Assembly (NCBI GenBank): GCA_023386815.1
Contig: JAEWIZ010000015.1
Span: 62,001-126,000, forward strand
Length of the DNA stretch: 64,000 bases
Direction of reading: 5' to 3'
Source: Bacillota bacterium
GTDB lineage: Bacteria; Bacillota; Clostridia; Lachnospirales; Lachnospiraceae
The position numbers were made by a program, and so were the translations under genes. The notes under the pieces were generated by a model. It made no database searches and was not told where the DNA came from. It saw only the letters and a program-made list of their open reading frames with translations. How positions within the stretch are numbered: the stretch's first letter is position 1; every line of letters starts with the position of its first letter. Shown in pieces: positions 1-8,186 of the stretch.

Positions 1-951
1 TGGATTCAATCCAATGCTGTCACCCACCATTTTAGGTTGTAAAAGTTGTTTTACTACCTGACAAATCAAATAAATTACAACCAAACCAATTGCTCTAACG
101 TATTGGCCGGATAGCACGTCATAAATAGCCCAGGGCCATAAAATAGCCCCAGTACCGAATACCGGTAGTACATCAAGTAATGCAATACCGAGTGCGGCTA
201 AAAATGAATAATTAATTCTTAGAATTTCAAAACCAATAAACATAATAACGGTCAAAACTAACATAATTTTAAACTGAGCTTTAAAATAACCGCCAAAAGC
301 TGACGCAAAATTACTATAAATCAATCTCCAATAGTTAACGGCCGATTCCGGTAGTCTCTTTCTTAAACCTGCAGCCAAATTATTCCGTTCCGCAGTAAAA
401 AAATATGCAGACAGGATCGTAATTATAATCATCAAAAAGCCTTCAGCAATATTACCCACTATATTTTTAGCACTATCAATTGAGGTTGCTTGACGGTTGT
501 CCATATAAGAGGTAACTGATTCCCCTAAATCAGATACTACATTATTCATAACATTCTGTACACTCTCTGGTAGGGCTGAGGTAAACTTCTGAATATATTT
601 GTTAATTTCATTTAACTGGAGTTTCATGCTTTCGATGATAGCCGGAAGTTCATTTGAAAGCTCCGTTGCTTCCTTTACGAGGGCAGTAATTAGAAGAGCA
701 CTTGTACCTATGATAAATATAATTGCCGTAACAATAATGATTGCCGAACTATGTTTCCGTCTAAGCTTAATCTTCTTTTCTAAAAAGTGCACTAGGGGAT
801 TTGCTATCAAGGACACAATCCAACCGATGAGGAAAGGTAAAAAGAAGCTTAATAGTTTTGGCAATACTAACAATAGAAATAAGCCCAATAAAATTATAAA
901 GATAAAGTTAATTACTATTTTTAAATATAGAATAAATTTATCATATTTCAT
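1..951 (-). CDS. AI-2E family (YtvI/PerM-like) membrane transporter, C-terminus cut off
   Basis: I translated this reading frame from the minus strand; it starts at an ATG at 951 with a GGAG-type ribosome binding site and runs off the left edge, giving the first 317 residues of a protein usually about 350 long. It has N-terminal hydrophobic helices (roughly residues 8-50 and 70-90), an extracytoplasmic amphipathic stretch (about 95-160), then more helices. The order, including the late LDVLPVFGTG motif and the VVKQLLQPKMVG segment, is typical of the AI-2E/PerM family. Members are putative exporters or ion exchangers, and a close relative in spore formers is YtvI. The actual substrate cannot be read from sequence. 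It is separated from the next gene by about 570 bases, so it is probably its own transcription unit. Confidence 0.88.
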   Translation of the reverse strand, partial: MKYDKFILYLKIVINFIFIILLGLFLLLVLPKLLSFFLPFLIGWIVSLIANPLVHFLEKKIKLRRKHSSAIIIVTAIIFIIGTSALLITALVKEATELSNELPAIIESMKLQLNEINKYIQKFTSALPESVQNVMNNVVSDLGESVTSYMDNRQATSIDSAKNIVGNIAEGFLMIIITILSAYFFTAERNNLAAGLRKRLPESAVNYWRLIYSNFASAFGGYFKAQFKIMLVLTVIMFIGFEILRINYSFLAALGIALLDVLPVFGTGAILWPWAIYDVLSGQYVRAIGLVVIYLICQVVKQLLQPKMVGDSIGLNP

Positions 952-1525
952 GAGTTTGCTCCTTCGGCTCTAAGTAAATAAATAAAAATTTATGGGTTAC
1001 AACATAAATATAATAACCAACTCAGCCAACATATTCTCTGTATTAAACTAGTATAATACAATCTTACGAAAGCATCAATCAAAAATTTCCAGTTCAATAT
1101 TCAATTTCCCATTACAATATAAATTTCTTTCACCAACTCTTGCTCTTATTAAAGATTTTATATTAGACTAAGTTTATATACTCTATTCTTCCATTATTCC
1201 AATTCGGATTTTCTTTAATCAACTTTTACCAACTTTGTCTTTATATAGCATGTTGCAATTCCATAAGAAAACTGGTTCAATAATAATTGACAAAGATCAA
1301 AAAACAGATATCTTCCTACAAGTCGTCATATGTCTCATGATTGTTCGACTCCAGAAAAATATCTGTTGTGTATTATGAGTTTAACTTTTTATATTACAAC
1401 TTGTTTTACTAAGCTGATATCAACGGCAAGTTTTATTCGCTTGTGAAATACTTCTCCATAGCCCCTAAAAGTCTTTAAATCATGGAAGAATCTAGTGATC
1501 CACATTACTGATGTAATCCAACTGC
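952..1525. other. Intergenic stretch, no gene seen
   Basis: About 570 AT-rich bases between the AI-2E transporter start and the end of the znuB-like gene. It must hold the promoter of the transporter, but I see no convincing reading frame, RNA gene or strong hairpin. Confidence 0.6.
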
Positions 1526-2356
1526 CTATTCTTTAATAAAGAATGTAAGAAAGAAAAGTATGGATGAAATAATTACAATGGTCGGCCCTGTTGCTGTTCC
1601 TAAGTAAAAAGAAAAAATCAAGCCAGTAATTCCTGAGAATACAGAGATCATGATAGAAAACAAATGATATTCTCTAACATTAGATGACATGTTACGGCTC
1701 GCTGCAGCAGGAAGAATCAGCAGTGCATTTATGATTAGTATTCCCACCCACTTAACTGAGGACATTACAATAATTGCAATTATAATACTAAATAAGTCTT
1801 CCATTACCCTCGCATTGATATTCTTACTCTTGGCTAGAGATTCATTGACACTAATTGCATACAAACGATTAAACCCGAATAGCCAAAAAACAAGGGTTAA
1901 AATTAGAATAATAAATAACATTAATATTTCCTGCACATGAATGCTTAAGATGTCTCCAACTAAAAGTGCAGAGTATTTTGCAAAGTCTCCACCTCGCGAA
2001 AGAATCACTAAACCTATAGCCATACTAAGGGATGCAAATACAGAAATTACTGTATCCGTTGAGACAGTTTTTCTACGCTTTATTTTATTTAAGAATACCG
2101 CGAAAACAATTGCAAATAGAAGCATGGATATATTAGTATTCGTTATTCCAAAGATTGTTCCGATCGCCACTCCAGTAATAGCTGAATGTCCTAGTGCATC
2201 AGAAAAGAAAGCCATACGATTGTTTACAATCATAGTTCCCAATATTCCAAATAAGGGTGTAATAATGAGAACTGCAAGTATAGCATTTTTCATAAAGTCA
2301 TATTCGATCCATGAAAATGGTAACAGCATTTCCATTATATGATATATCTTATCCAT
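1526..2356 (-). CDS. znuB: Metal (zinc-type) ABC transporter permease
   Basis: A 276-residue membrane protein with about eight hydrophobic segments, matching the ABC-3 permease family (ZnuB/MntB/TroC). It would form the membrane channel of a zinc or manganese importer with the ATPase encoded just upstream (gap 26 bases) and the binding protein at 3563-4684. The conserved family stretch around DALGHSAITGVAIG (residues 53-66) and the LLILPAAASR segment near residue 212 are visible. The start is ATG at 2356 behind a GGAGG-type site. It is last in a three-gene minus-strand operon. Zinc is preferred over manganese because of the His-rich binding protein and the Fur-family operator; that preference is inference. 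Confidence 0.9.
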   Translation of the reverse strand: MDKIYHIMEMLLPFSWIEYDFMKNAILAVLIITPLFGILGTMIVNNRMAFFSDALGHSAITGVAIGTIFGITNTNISMLLFAIVFAVFLNKIKRRKTVSTDTVISVFASLSMAIGLVILSRGGDFAKYSALLVGDILSIHVQEILMLFIILILTLVFWLFGFNRLYAISVNESLAKSKNINARVMEDLFSIIIAIIVMSSVKWVGILIINALLILPAAASRNMSSNVREYHLFSIMISVFSGITGLIFSFYLGTATGPTIVIISSILFFLTFFIKE

Positions 2357-2382
2357 TTCGGTATCCTCCGTATATTCTCTTC

Positions 2383-3153
2383 TTAGCCAAAGACCTCATG
2401 AAACTCCTGACTGCCAAGCACTTCCTCAGGAGTTCCCTCCCGGACTATGGTCTTGTCCAGAAGTATAACATGATCTGCATATTTTCGAACAAAATCAAAA
2501 TCATGAGAGACGATAATCATTGCTAAATCATAGCTCTCCTTTAGCATAGCAATATTATTATAAAAGAGCTGCATTCCGTTATGATCAATTCCTGAAACTG
2601 GTTCGTCTAACAATAATAAATTAGGTATCGGCGTAATTGCGATGGATAATAATACACGCTGAAGTTCCCCACCAGATAGGGTTCCTGCTCTTTTATCAAC
2701 TAAATCTCTTGCCTCAAATATACTTAACTGTTGACATACCTGTTGATAGATTTTTTTATTCTTTCTCAAAAACACTGGAGCATTACTGATATAGCTGGCA
2801 AAAAGATCATATACACTCATTGGTGTATTCTTTTCTAAATTAATATACTGGGGAACATAACCGATCTTTAAGTTCTCCATGGATTCATTCTTAAGATCTG
2901 TAAATTCAATACTGCCTTCATGCTCCACTTCTCCCAGAATAGCCTTCATCAAAGTAGACTTACCTGCGCCGTTTTTGCCAATAATCACAGTAATCTTTCC
3001 ACAGTGAATATGCAAATTTATATCCTCTATAAGGGTCTGGTCACCAACACGAACACTGATATTCTCCATCTGTATGCAGTGAAACCCACAAGCCGTTTCC
3101 TGTATCCTGACTGATTGTAAATTCTGATCCATCCTTTTAAATTTTTTCTTCAT
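2383..3153 (-). CDS. znuC: Metal (zinc-type) ABC transporter ATP-binding protein
   Basis: A 256-residue ABC ATPase that would power the znu importer. Walker A is GKNGAGKST (residues 59-67), the signature is LSGGE and Walker B is LLLLDEP, followed by a switch His in VSHDFDF. The family core begins near residue 30 (MENISVRVG); before it lies an extension with two cysteines (ACGFHC, residues 21-26), which resembles the Cys-bearing leaders of some clostridial metal ATPases. The start is uncertain: the first ATG at 3153 has no clear ribosome binding site, and an ATG at 3132 has AAAGG directly against it. An unusual 410-base gap filled with AT repeats separates it from znuA upstream. Confidence 0.9.
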   Translation of the reverse strand: MKKKFKRMDQNLQSVRIQETACGFHCIQMENISVRVGDQTLIEDINLHIHCGKITVIIGKNGAGKSTLMKAILGEVEHEGSIEFTDLKNESMENLKIGYVPQYINLEKNTPMSVYDLFASYISNAPVFLRKNKKIYQQVCQQLSIFEARDLVDKRAGTLSGGELQRVLLSIAITPIPNLLLLDEPVSGIDHNGMQLFYNNIAMLKESYDLAMIIVSHDFDFVRKYADHVILLDKTIVREGTPEEVLGSQEFHEVFG

Positions 3154-3285
3154 TATTCACATGAAAGATGTATTCTATTAATAAATACATCTCTACGCTC
3201 CTTTCTCAAAACTCTATACAGCATATTATACTGTTCGTTAAATATCACAGATGCTGAAAAGGCACTTGGATTCTAATTGTTATTA

Positions 3286-3530
3286 AATCATTTTTGATTT
3301 TAAATCTTCTTCAATTTAAACCCTTATGTTTTAAATTTTCTTCGGTTTTAAGCTTCTTCAATTTTAAGATTTTCTTCAATTAAATCTTTTTTGGTTTTAA
3401 AGCTTCTTCAATTTTAAGTTTCAGTTTAAATAAACTTTAGTTTAAATCTTCTCCAATTTTAAGCTTCTACGTTTAAATCTTTTTTTGGTTTTAAATCTTT
3501 TTGGTTTTAAATCTTTTTGGTTCTAAATGT
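3286..3530. repeat. Degenerate AT-rich tandem repeat tract between znuA and znuC
   Basis: About 240 bases made of many imperfect copies of a 14-18 base unit of the kind TTTTAAATCTTTTTGG or TTTTAAGCTTCTTCAA. Copies differ by small indels and by the ending (TTGG versus TTCAA); the last three near 3480-3530 are nearly identical. It lies inside an apparent operon and contains no reading frame. The rest of the 3154-3562 gap shows nothing else. Confidence 0.75.
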
Positions 3531-3562
3531 TCATTCTTATATTCAGCAACATATGCATTTTT

Positions 3563-4684
3563 TTACTTTTCATTATTTGCTGCTTTAAGCACCTCTATAT
3601 TAGATCTCATAGCCGTAAGATAAGAATCCCTATTTGCATTTCCTGTAACAACCGAGTCAATAATATAAACCTTCGCATTTGTCTCTTCCGCAATCTGCTT
3701 TGCGATTGAATCACTATACTGCTGCTCTGTAAAAAGATATTTTATATTGTCCCGATTTACTTGATCAATAATCTCAGCAATATCACCTGCACTGAGTACT
3801 GTATCTGAATCCAATGGAATCGTATATGCGATATCAATACCAACTTTATTCGCTAAGTATGCGAAGGAATCGTGAAAAACCACTGCTCTTGGAAGTCTGA
3901 CCTTGGTGTCTCCTGAAGTGAATGATGTGTGAAAAAGCTCCATTTCTCTATTTACACTTTCAACAGAGCTGATGTAGCTATCTGCATTTTCCTTTAGCTG
4001 GTTAATTAATGATGTAGGATCAATGCTCTGCTCTATTTCATGATTATTAATATAATCTATTAAACCATCTCTAACTGTCTCTATTTGCATCCTATATAAC
4101 TCGGGATCAAGCCATACATGAGCATTATATTCACCATGATCATGCTCGTGGTCATGATCGTGACTATGATCTAGATCATTGTCATGGTCATGGTCTGCAT
4201 CGCTATGCTCAGCCTCATTATTCCCAACTTCAGCAAGCTCGCCTTCATCATGCTCAATTTCAGCAAGATCCCCTTCTTTATGCTCGACTTCATTGTTCAA
4301 AAGCGTGATACCCTGTGAAGCATCAATAATTGTTAAGTCTGGATAATTGGTTCTAACATCTTCGAGAAAACTTTCCATTCCCCCTCCATTAATGATGAGC
4401 ATATCAGCATTACTAATTAACTTCATGTCCTCTGTCGTTAGCTGATAATCATGGAGGCATCCCGTATTAAGCTGGGTCAGACTTTTCACATCCAATGCAT
4501 CAATTTGATCCGCTACATTTAATCCTATAAGATAGATTGGATAAAAGGTAGTCACTATATTAAGTCTTTTCTCTGCATTATACGATCTAGAACCCGAGCT
4601 ATATTTCATTATATTTATGAGAATACTCCCCGTAAAGGCAATCAGCACCATCGCAGAAATAAGAAGAACCATTTTCTTTTTCAT
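3563..4684 (-). CDS. znuA: Zinc-binding ABC transporter substrate-binding protein with His/Asp-rich loop
   Basis: A 373-residue ZnuA-type (cluster A-I) metal-binding protein that captures zinc outside the membrane and hands it to ZnuBC. It has an N-terminal hydrophobic helix (residues 4-26) but no lipobox cysteine, so it looks membrane-anchored rather than lipidated. Likely metal ligands include His78 (CLHDYQ) and His189 (HVWLDP). Between them lies the zinc-type histidine-rich loop (about 160-183, repeated HDHD/HDHE), preceded by two imperfect acidic repeats (EGDLAEIEH/EGELAEVGN, about 138-156). It is first in the operon, with an ideal promoter and a Fur-family operator just upstream. The charged loop is characteristic of zinc rather than manganese systems. 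Confidence 0.93.
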   Translation of the reverse strand: MKKKMVLLISAMVLIAFTGSILINIMKYSSGSRSYNAEKRLNIVTTFYPIYLIGLNVADQIDALDVKSLTQLNTGCLHDYQLTTEDMKLISNADMLIINGGGMESFLEDVRTNYPDLTIIDASQGITLLNNEVEHKEGDLAEIEHDEGELAEVGNNEAEHSDADHDHDNDLDHSHDHDHEHDHGEYNAHVWLDPELYRMQIETVRDGLIDYINNHEIEQSIDPTSLINQLKENADSYISSVESVNREMELFHTSFTSGDTKVRLPRAVVFHDSFAYLANKVGIDIAYTIPLDSDTVLSAGDIAEIIDQVNRDNIKYLFTEQQYSDSIAKQIAEETNAKVYIIDSVVTGNANRDSYLTAMRSNIEVLKAANNEK

Positions 4685-4709
4685 AAGTGTATCCTTTCGT
4701 TTTCATTAT

Positions 4710-4724
4710 TGCAACTCATTTGCA
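4710..4724. promoter_or_regulatory. Candidate Zur/Fur-family operator of the znu operon
   Basis: TGCAACTCATTTGCA is a 7-1-7 inverted repeat (one mismatched pair) lying between the -10 box and the znuA start. The geometry matches Fur-family operators, and the position would block transcription when metal is plentiful. Assignment to Zur is inference from the regulated genes. Confidence 0.6.
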
Positions 4725-4730
4725 TTTATC

Positions 4731-4760
4731 ATTATATTATAACTTGTTCCATTATGTCAA
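4731..4760 (-). promoter_or_regulatory. Promoter of the znuACB operon
   Basis: On the minus strand TTGACA (4755-4760) and TATAAT (4731-4736) are separated by 18 bases. Both boxes are perfect housekeeping-sigma consensus. The Fur-family palindrome lies just downstream. Confidence 0.75.
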
Positions 4761-4856
4761 CGATTAAAAAATATTATCGACCTCATATACAAAAATCGTC
4801 TCACAGATCAAATACTACTTATCATATATTTTTTATTGGGAATTGTTAAACATGAC

Positions 4857-4885
4857 TTGTATTGCACTTTAATTTATGCTATGAT
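4857..4885 (+). promoter_or_regulatory. Promoter of the ECF S-component gene
   Basis: TTGTAT (4857-4862) and TATGAT (4880-4885) with 17-base spacing lie about 45 bases before the ATG at 4932. No riboswitch is apparent in the short leader. Confidence 0.5.
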
Positions 4886-4931
4886 TTCTCAAAACATAAT
4901 GAAGAAAGATCACTCTTTAGGGGGCATATCA

Positions 4932-5447
4932 ATGAGAAAAAATGATAAGATACTGAAATTAGTTACCGCTGCTGTGCTAGCAGCAATGACTTGTGTTGTA
5001 ACCATGATTCTACCGATAAAAATTCCTTATGGAAACGGGGGATATATTCATCCAGGTGATGGTTTTGTACTATTATCCGGTATCATACTGGGACCATTCT
5101 ATGGAGGCTTTGCTGCTGCTATTGGGTCAATGTTAGCAGATTTATTAGCAGGATATGCTCAATATGCTCCTGCTACATTTATAATTAAGTTCCTGGCTGC
5201 AGTACTAGCTGCTATCTCTTATCGAAGAATTAAGCATGGATCAGTTATTCTTGCTGGTATCTTTGGTGGAATAGTTGTGACAACCGGATATTTCCTTTAT
5301 GATAGCTTTTTGTCTGGATCAACAGCTGCTGCACTAGCTGGGGTCCCTTTTAATCTATTGCAAAATGTTATGGGGATTGTGATTGCTTCGGTTATTATAC
5401 CTCTGTTGTTGAAAGTGCCACAGATAAGGTCGATGATGAAGATATGA
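4932..5447 (+). CDS. ECF transporter S component (vitamin-type substrate binder)
   Basis: A 171-residue protein of five to six membrane helices, resembling the ECF-type S-component family (the 'riboflavin transporter S component' family, PF07155 type). Such proteins bind a vitamin or precursor in the membrane and use a shared energising module (EcfAA'T), which is not encoded here. Visible family features are the YIHPGDGFVLLSGIILGP segment (about residues 37-54), GSMLADLLAGY (67-77) and YAPATFIIKFL (80-90). The ATG at 4932 is chosen because GGGGGC lies just before it; an upstream in-frame TTG lacks a site. The substrate is unknown. It is a single-gene unit ending in a strong hairpin. Confidence 0.85.
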   Translation: MRKNDKILKLVTAAVLAAMTCVVTMILPIKIPYGNGGYIHPGDGFVLLSGIILGPFYGGFAAAIGSMLADLLAGYAQYAPATFIIKFLAAVLAAISYRRIKHGSVILAGIFGGIVVTTGYFLYDSFLSGSTAAALAGVPFNLLQNVMGIVIASVIIPLLLKVPQIRSMMKI

Positions 5448-5564
5448 ACTCATAACATAGAAGCCCACATTCATTGTAACATTATTCCGTCAACTATTTT
5501 ACTTGATACTAAAGCTGCTTGGAACAGATTCGCCTAGTATATAATTTTTATAGTAATACAATAT

Positions 5565-5605
5565 AAGTCATATTAATCTTATTTACCATAAGACTAATAT
5601 GACTT
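5565..5605. terminator. Strong (possibly bidirectional) terminator
   Basis: Two 18-base arms (5565-5582 and 5588-5605) pair with one mismatch around a 5-base loop and are followed by TTTTT on the plus strand. It lies between the convergent ECF gene and the O-ligase-like gene. Confidence 0.85.
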
Positions 5606-5690
5606 TTTAGTAAAAGTTCTATTAATGATTTCCAAACTCCAAAACACCACTCATTATCAAAAGCTTTTTGATAATATATCACTTCGTTTT

Positions 5691-7580
5691 TTATTTAAGA
5701 GCCTTTTCCTTCTTTCGTAAATTTGTAACTTTATAATTAATTGCGATACCAACTCCAATTAATGTCCAAAAGACAGGTGCAACAGTAATTGTTGAATCAT
5801 TTGTTATACCTGTTACCATATAAGCTACCGTTCCTATAAATATAGCAACACCTACTTTTGAATAGTAACTTTCAAATTGACCTTTAAAATAAAGACGTAA
5901 GGAAGCTACAAAGTACATCCCATAGAATGTTAAAAACGCAATTAAAGATAATAGACCTGTCTGGACTGCAATTTGTAGATATAAACTATGCGGTTTTGTC
6001 ATTATCTGTCCACTATATCCATTATAATTAGCACCTACATAATCATTTTGAGGAAAGACCATAGTAAAAGTATCGGGACCAGAACCAAGAATGATATACT
6101 TCTTTATCAACGGAATCGTTCTTGACCAAATATAGCCGCGTCCTGACGCAAATGACTCATAGCCTTGAAACAAAGAAGAAGGTGCTGTTTTTAGCTTATC
6201 CAATCTATTAAACTGATTTAAATAATAATATGAGCCATCTTCTGTAAAATTAGTAAAACGATATTGATATCCTTCCGCCTGTATAATAAATACACCAGCC
6301 TGCGTCATATCAATACCTAATGTAATATCTGATAATTCATTATCTGCTAATCTATAAATATTTGCTGATGGATCAAAATTTGTTGCAATACTATTGTTAT
6401 CTTTATCTACAACTTGAAATGAAAGAATATTACTTTCATTCATGACATACATTACTTTGATTTTTTTACCGTTATAAGTAAGAGAAACACCATCATCCAA
6501 TGTCTCCATATCGGACAAGGCATGTTCGGTTTTTGTATATTGAAAACTGGTTTTAACTTTATTTAGAAGGAAATTATCTGTAACTATATTCATTAATATA
6601 AATCCAATGATAAGAAAAGAGATAATAGATACAGGTATTATTGGTTTTCTAAAAATGTAATGACGTAATAATATAAAAATCAAAATAACAGCCGCACCAA
6701 ATCCAATAAATCCAGCTATTGATTGTGATCCAATTTCGCTAATCAATAATCCAATGACTGATAATATCGATAATACTATCCATATTATTTTCTTTTGAAA
6801 GAAGAGCATAACCAGAATAACTGGTGTAACTAATGCTACATAAACACCTACATAATTGGGATTAAATAAAGTCATATATACTCTTTCACTGCCGAAGTTA
6901 GCTACGATACCTGCATCAGTCCGATATTCTACTGGTGTGATTAACTTATATCCTAATTCTGATGTAAAAAAATCATGTCCAACAAATTGAGAAACTCCAA
7001 TAATACTTATTAAAAGAGCACCTAAAATCAATACTTGTATTATTACTTGAACCTCTCTCTCGGTTTTTAGATGCAAATATACATAATAGACTATAATGCA
7101 ATACCCTAAAAGAGCGAAGACTGACTCAAATTGGTCTAAACTTCCACGATAAGAAAAATAGGAGTATTTTGATAATACCGTAGATAAAATACATAATAAT
7201 GCATATGCTCCCAATGGTATGAAAATAGGTAACACGGAAATAGTTTTACGTTCTTTATATGTTTTATAGATAGCTATAAACAACATCATAGCTGATATTA
7301 TTATTAGTAAGTTTTGTTTATAATAAAGAAAAAAATCTTGATATATAGTCTGATTCGAAAACCAAGTAAATTGTGCCATATTTGGATCATACACTTTTAA
7401 TAATACGATTAAAGGTAATATACTAATTATGATATAAATAGGTAAATGAAGATAATTTAGTTTTTTATCTTCACTATAAATTTCATTTGGTGTATTTTTA
7501 ATACTATCTGATTTTCTATTAATAGAATTTCCATTTTTAACGTTATTCTGTCCTTTATTGTTAATTCCATTCTTAGCCAT
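5691..7580 (-). CDS. O-antigen ligase/polymerase-like membrane protein with large external domain
   Basis: A 629-residue polytopic membrane protein of the Wzy_C/O-antigen ligase type. It has a hydrophilic Asn/Lys-rich N-terminus (residues 1-45), then about ten membrane helices. A large soluble insert (about 340-475) splits the helices. The conserved ligase region follows, with GRGYIWSRT, GSGPDTF and a late HSLYLQIAVQTGL; the His in this last motif is typical of the family. Such proteins transfer a lipid-linked glycan to another molecule, which may be a protein. Its neighbour, transcribed toward it, is a large Ig-like secreted protein, so O-glycosylation of that surface protein is a reasonable guess but is not shown. 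Polymerase activity is the alternative. The start has a GGGAG-type site. Confidence 0.8.
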   Translation of the reverse strand: MAKNGINNKGQNNVKNGNSINRKSDSIKNTPNEIYSEDKKLNYLHLPIYIIISILPLIVLLKVYDPNMAQFTWFSNQTIYQDFFLYYKQNLLIIISAMMLFIAIYKTYKERKTISVLPIFIPLGAYALLCILSTVLSKYSYFSYRGSLDQFESVFALLGYCIIVYYVYLHLKTEREVQVIIQVLILGALLISIIGVSQFVGHDFFTSELGYKLITPVEYRTDAGIVANFGSERVYMTLFNPNYVGVYVALVTPVILVMLFFQKKIIWIVLSILSVIGLLISEIGSQSIAGFIGFGAAVILIFILLRHYIFRKPIIPVSIISFLIIGFILMNIVTDNFLLNKVKTSFQYTKTEHALSDMETLDDGVSLTYNGKKIKVMYVMNESNILSFQVVDKDNNSIATNFDPSANIYRLADNELSDITLGIDMTQAGVFIIQAEGYQYRFTNFTEDGSYYYLNQFNRLDKLKTAPSSLFQGYESFASGRGYIWSRTIPLIKKYIILGSGPDTFTMVFPQNDYVGANYNGYSGQIMTKPHSLYLQIAVQTGLLSLIAFLTFYGMYFVASLRLYFKGQFESYYSKVGVAIFIGTVAYMVTGITNDSTITVAPVFWTLIGVGIAINYKVTNLRKKEKALK

Positions 7581-7749
7581 TTACTATAATCTCCCTATCC
7601 TTAGTTTATTCTATTATACTAGATTCAGTTCATGTCGGCAATACAAGAAGTTAATTCTGTATGGTGTATATTATAATTAAACGGTAAATCCTTTACTCTC
7701 GGATCTTTTTAGTATTGCATCTGTTACTGCTGATACATATGCTTGTATA

Positions 7750-7968
7750 CAAAAGGGCAATGCAGAACTTACTATAACCTATTTTGCAAATGCAACTATA
7801 ATCCAGTGTTCGAGTCTTTTTATATAAATCTCGAAACTGGTCGTAAGATATATTTTGAATATCTTTAAGCACAATTATACGAATGGTCAACTGAGGGATT
7901 CAATAACAAGTTAAAAGTTTTAATGGGCATCTTCACATTTCAGAAACATAGGGAAGTTTCATGATGGA
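7750..7968 (+). pseudogene. Possible degenerate transposase fragment
   Basis: In one plus-strand frame, after an internal stop codon, the translation reads EWSTEGFNNKLKVL and then ends in a stop codon near 7968. That resembles the C-terminal 'EG-NNKIKVLKR' region of ISL3-type transposases. No inverted repeats or intact frame are seen. It lies in a 600-base gap (7581-8186) that otherwise shows no gene. The identification is tentative. Confidence 0.25.
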
Positions 7969-8127
7969 ATTATACATAGTTCTTTCTATATAGATAAAGA
8001 CTGTAGAGGTTCATTTTCTCATGCCAAAATAATGTATAATGACCATTCAATTATACTAGCCCTTAACTCAATAAAGGAGCGAGATTCATACAAATCCCAC
8101 CCCTCCTATTGACAAAAGCATAAAACT

Positions 8128-8154
8128 AAAGCGGGATTCAAAGAATCCCGCTTT
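8128..8154 (-). terminator. Terminator of the Ig-like surface protein gene
   Basis: Perfect 12-base arms (8128-8139 and 8143-8154) around a 3-base loop, GC-rich at the core, sit 33 bases after the stop codon at 8187. A short T-rich stretch follows on the minus strand. Confidence 0.8.
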
Positions 8155-8186
8155 AATTATTGATTCAAAACCCTATCTAACTAAAA

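Noticed and set aside
599..973. Plus-strand open frame of 124 codons
   Set aside because: It lies opposite the AI-2E transporter, which has clear family motifs on the minus strand.
4886..4931. Vitamin riboswitch before the ECF S component
   Set aside because: The leader is only about 45 bases, too short for a riboflavin, thiamine or cobalamin aptamer.
7693..7890. Minus-strand 65-codon open frame
   Set aside because: No ribosome binding site, Cys/Ile-rich random-looking composition and no recognisable motif.
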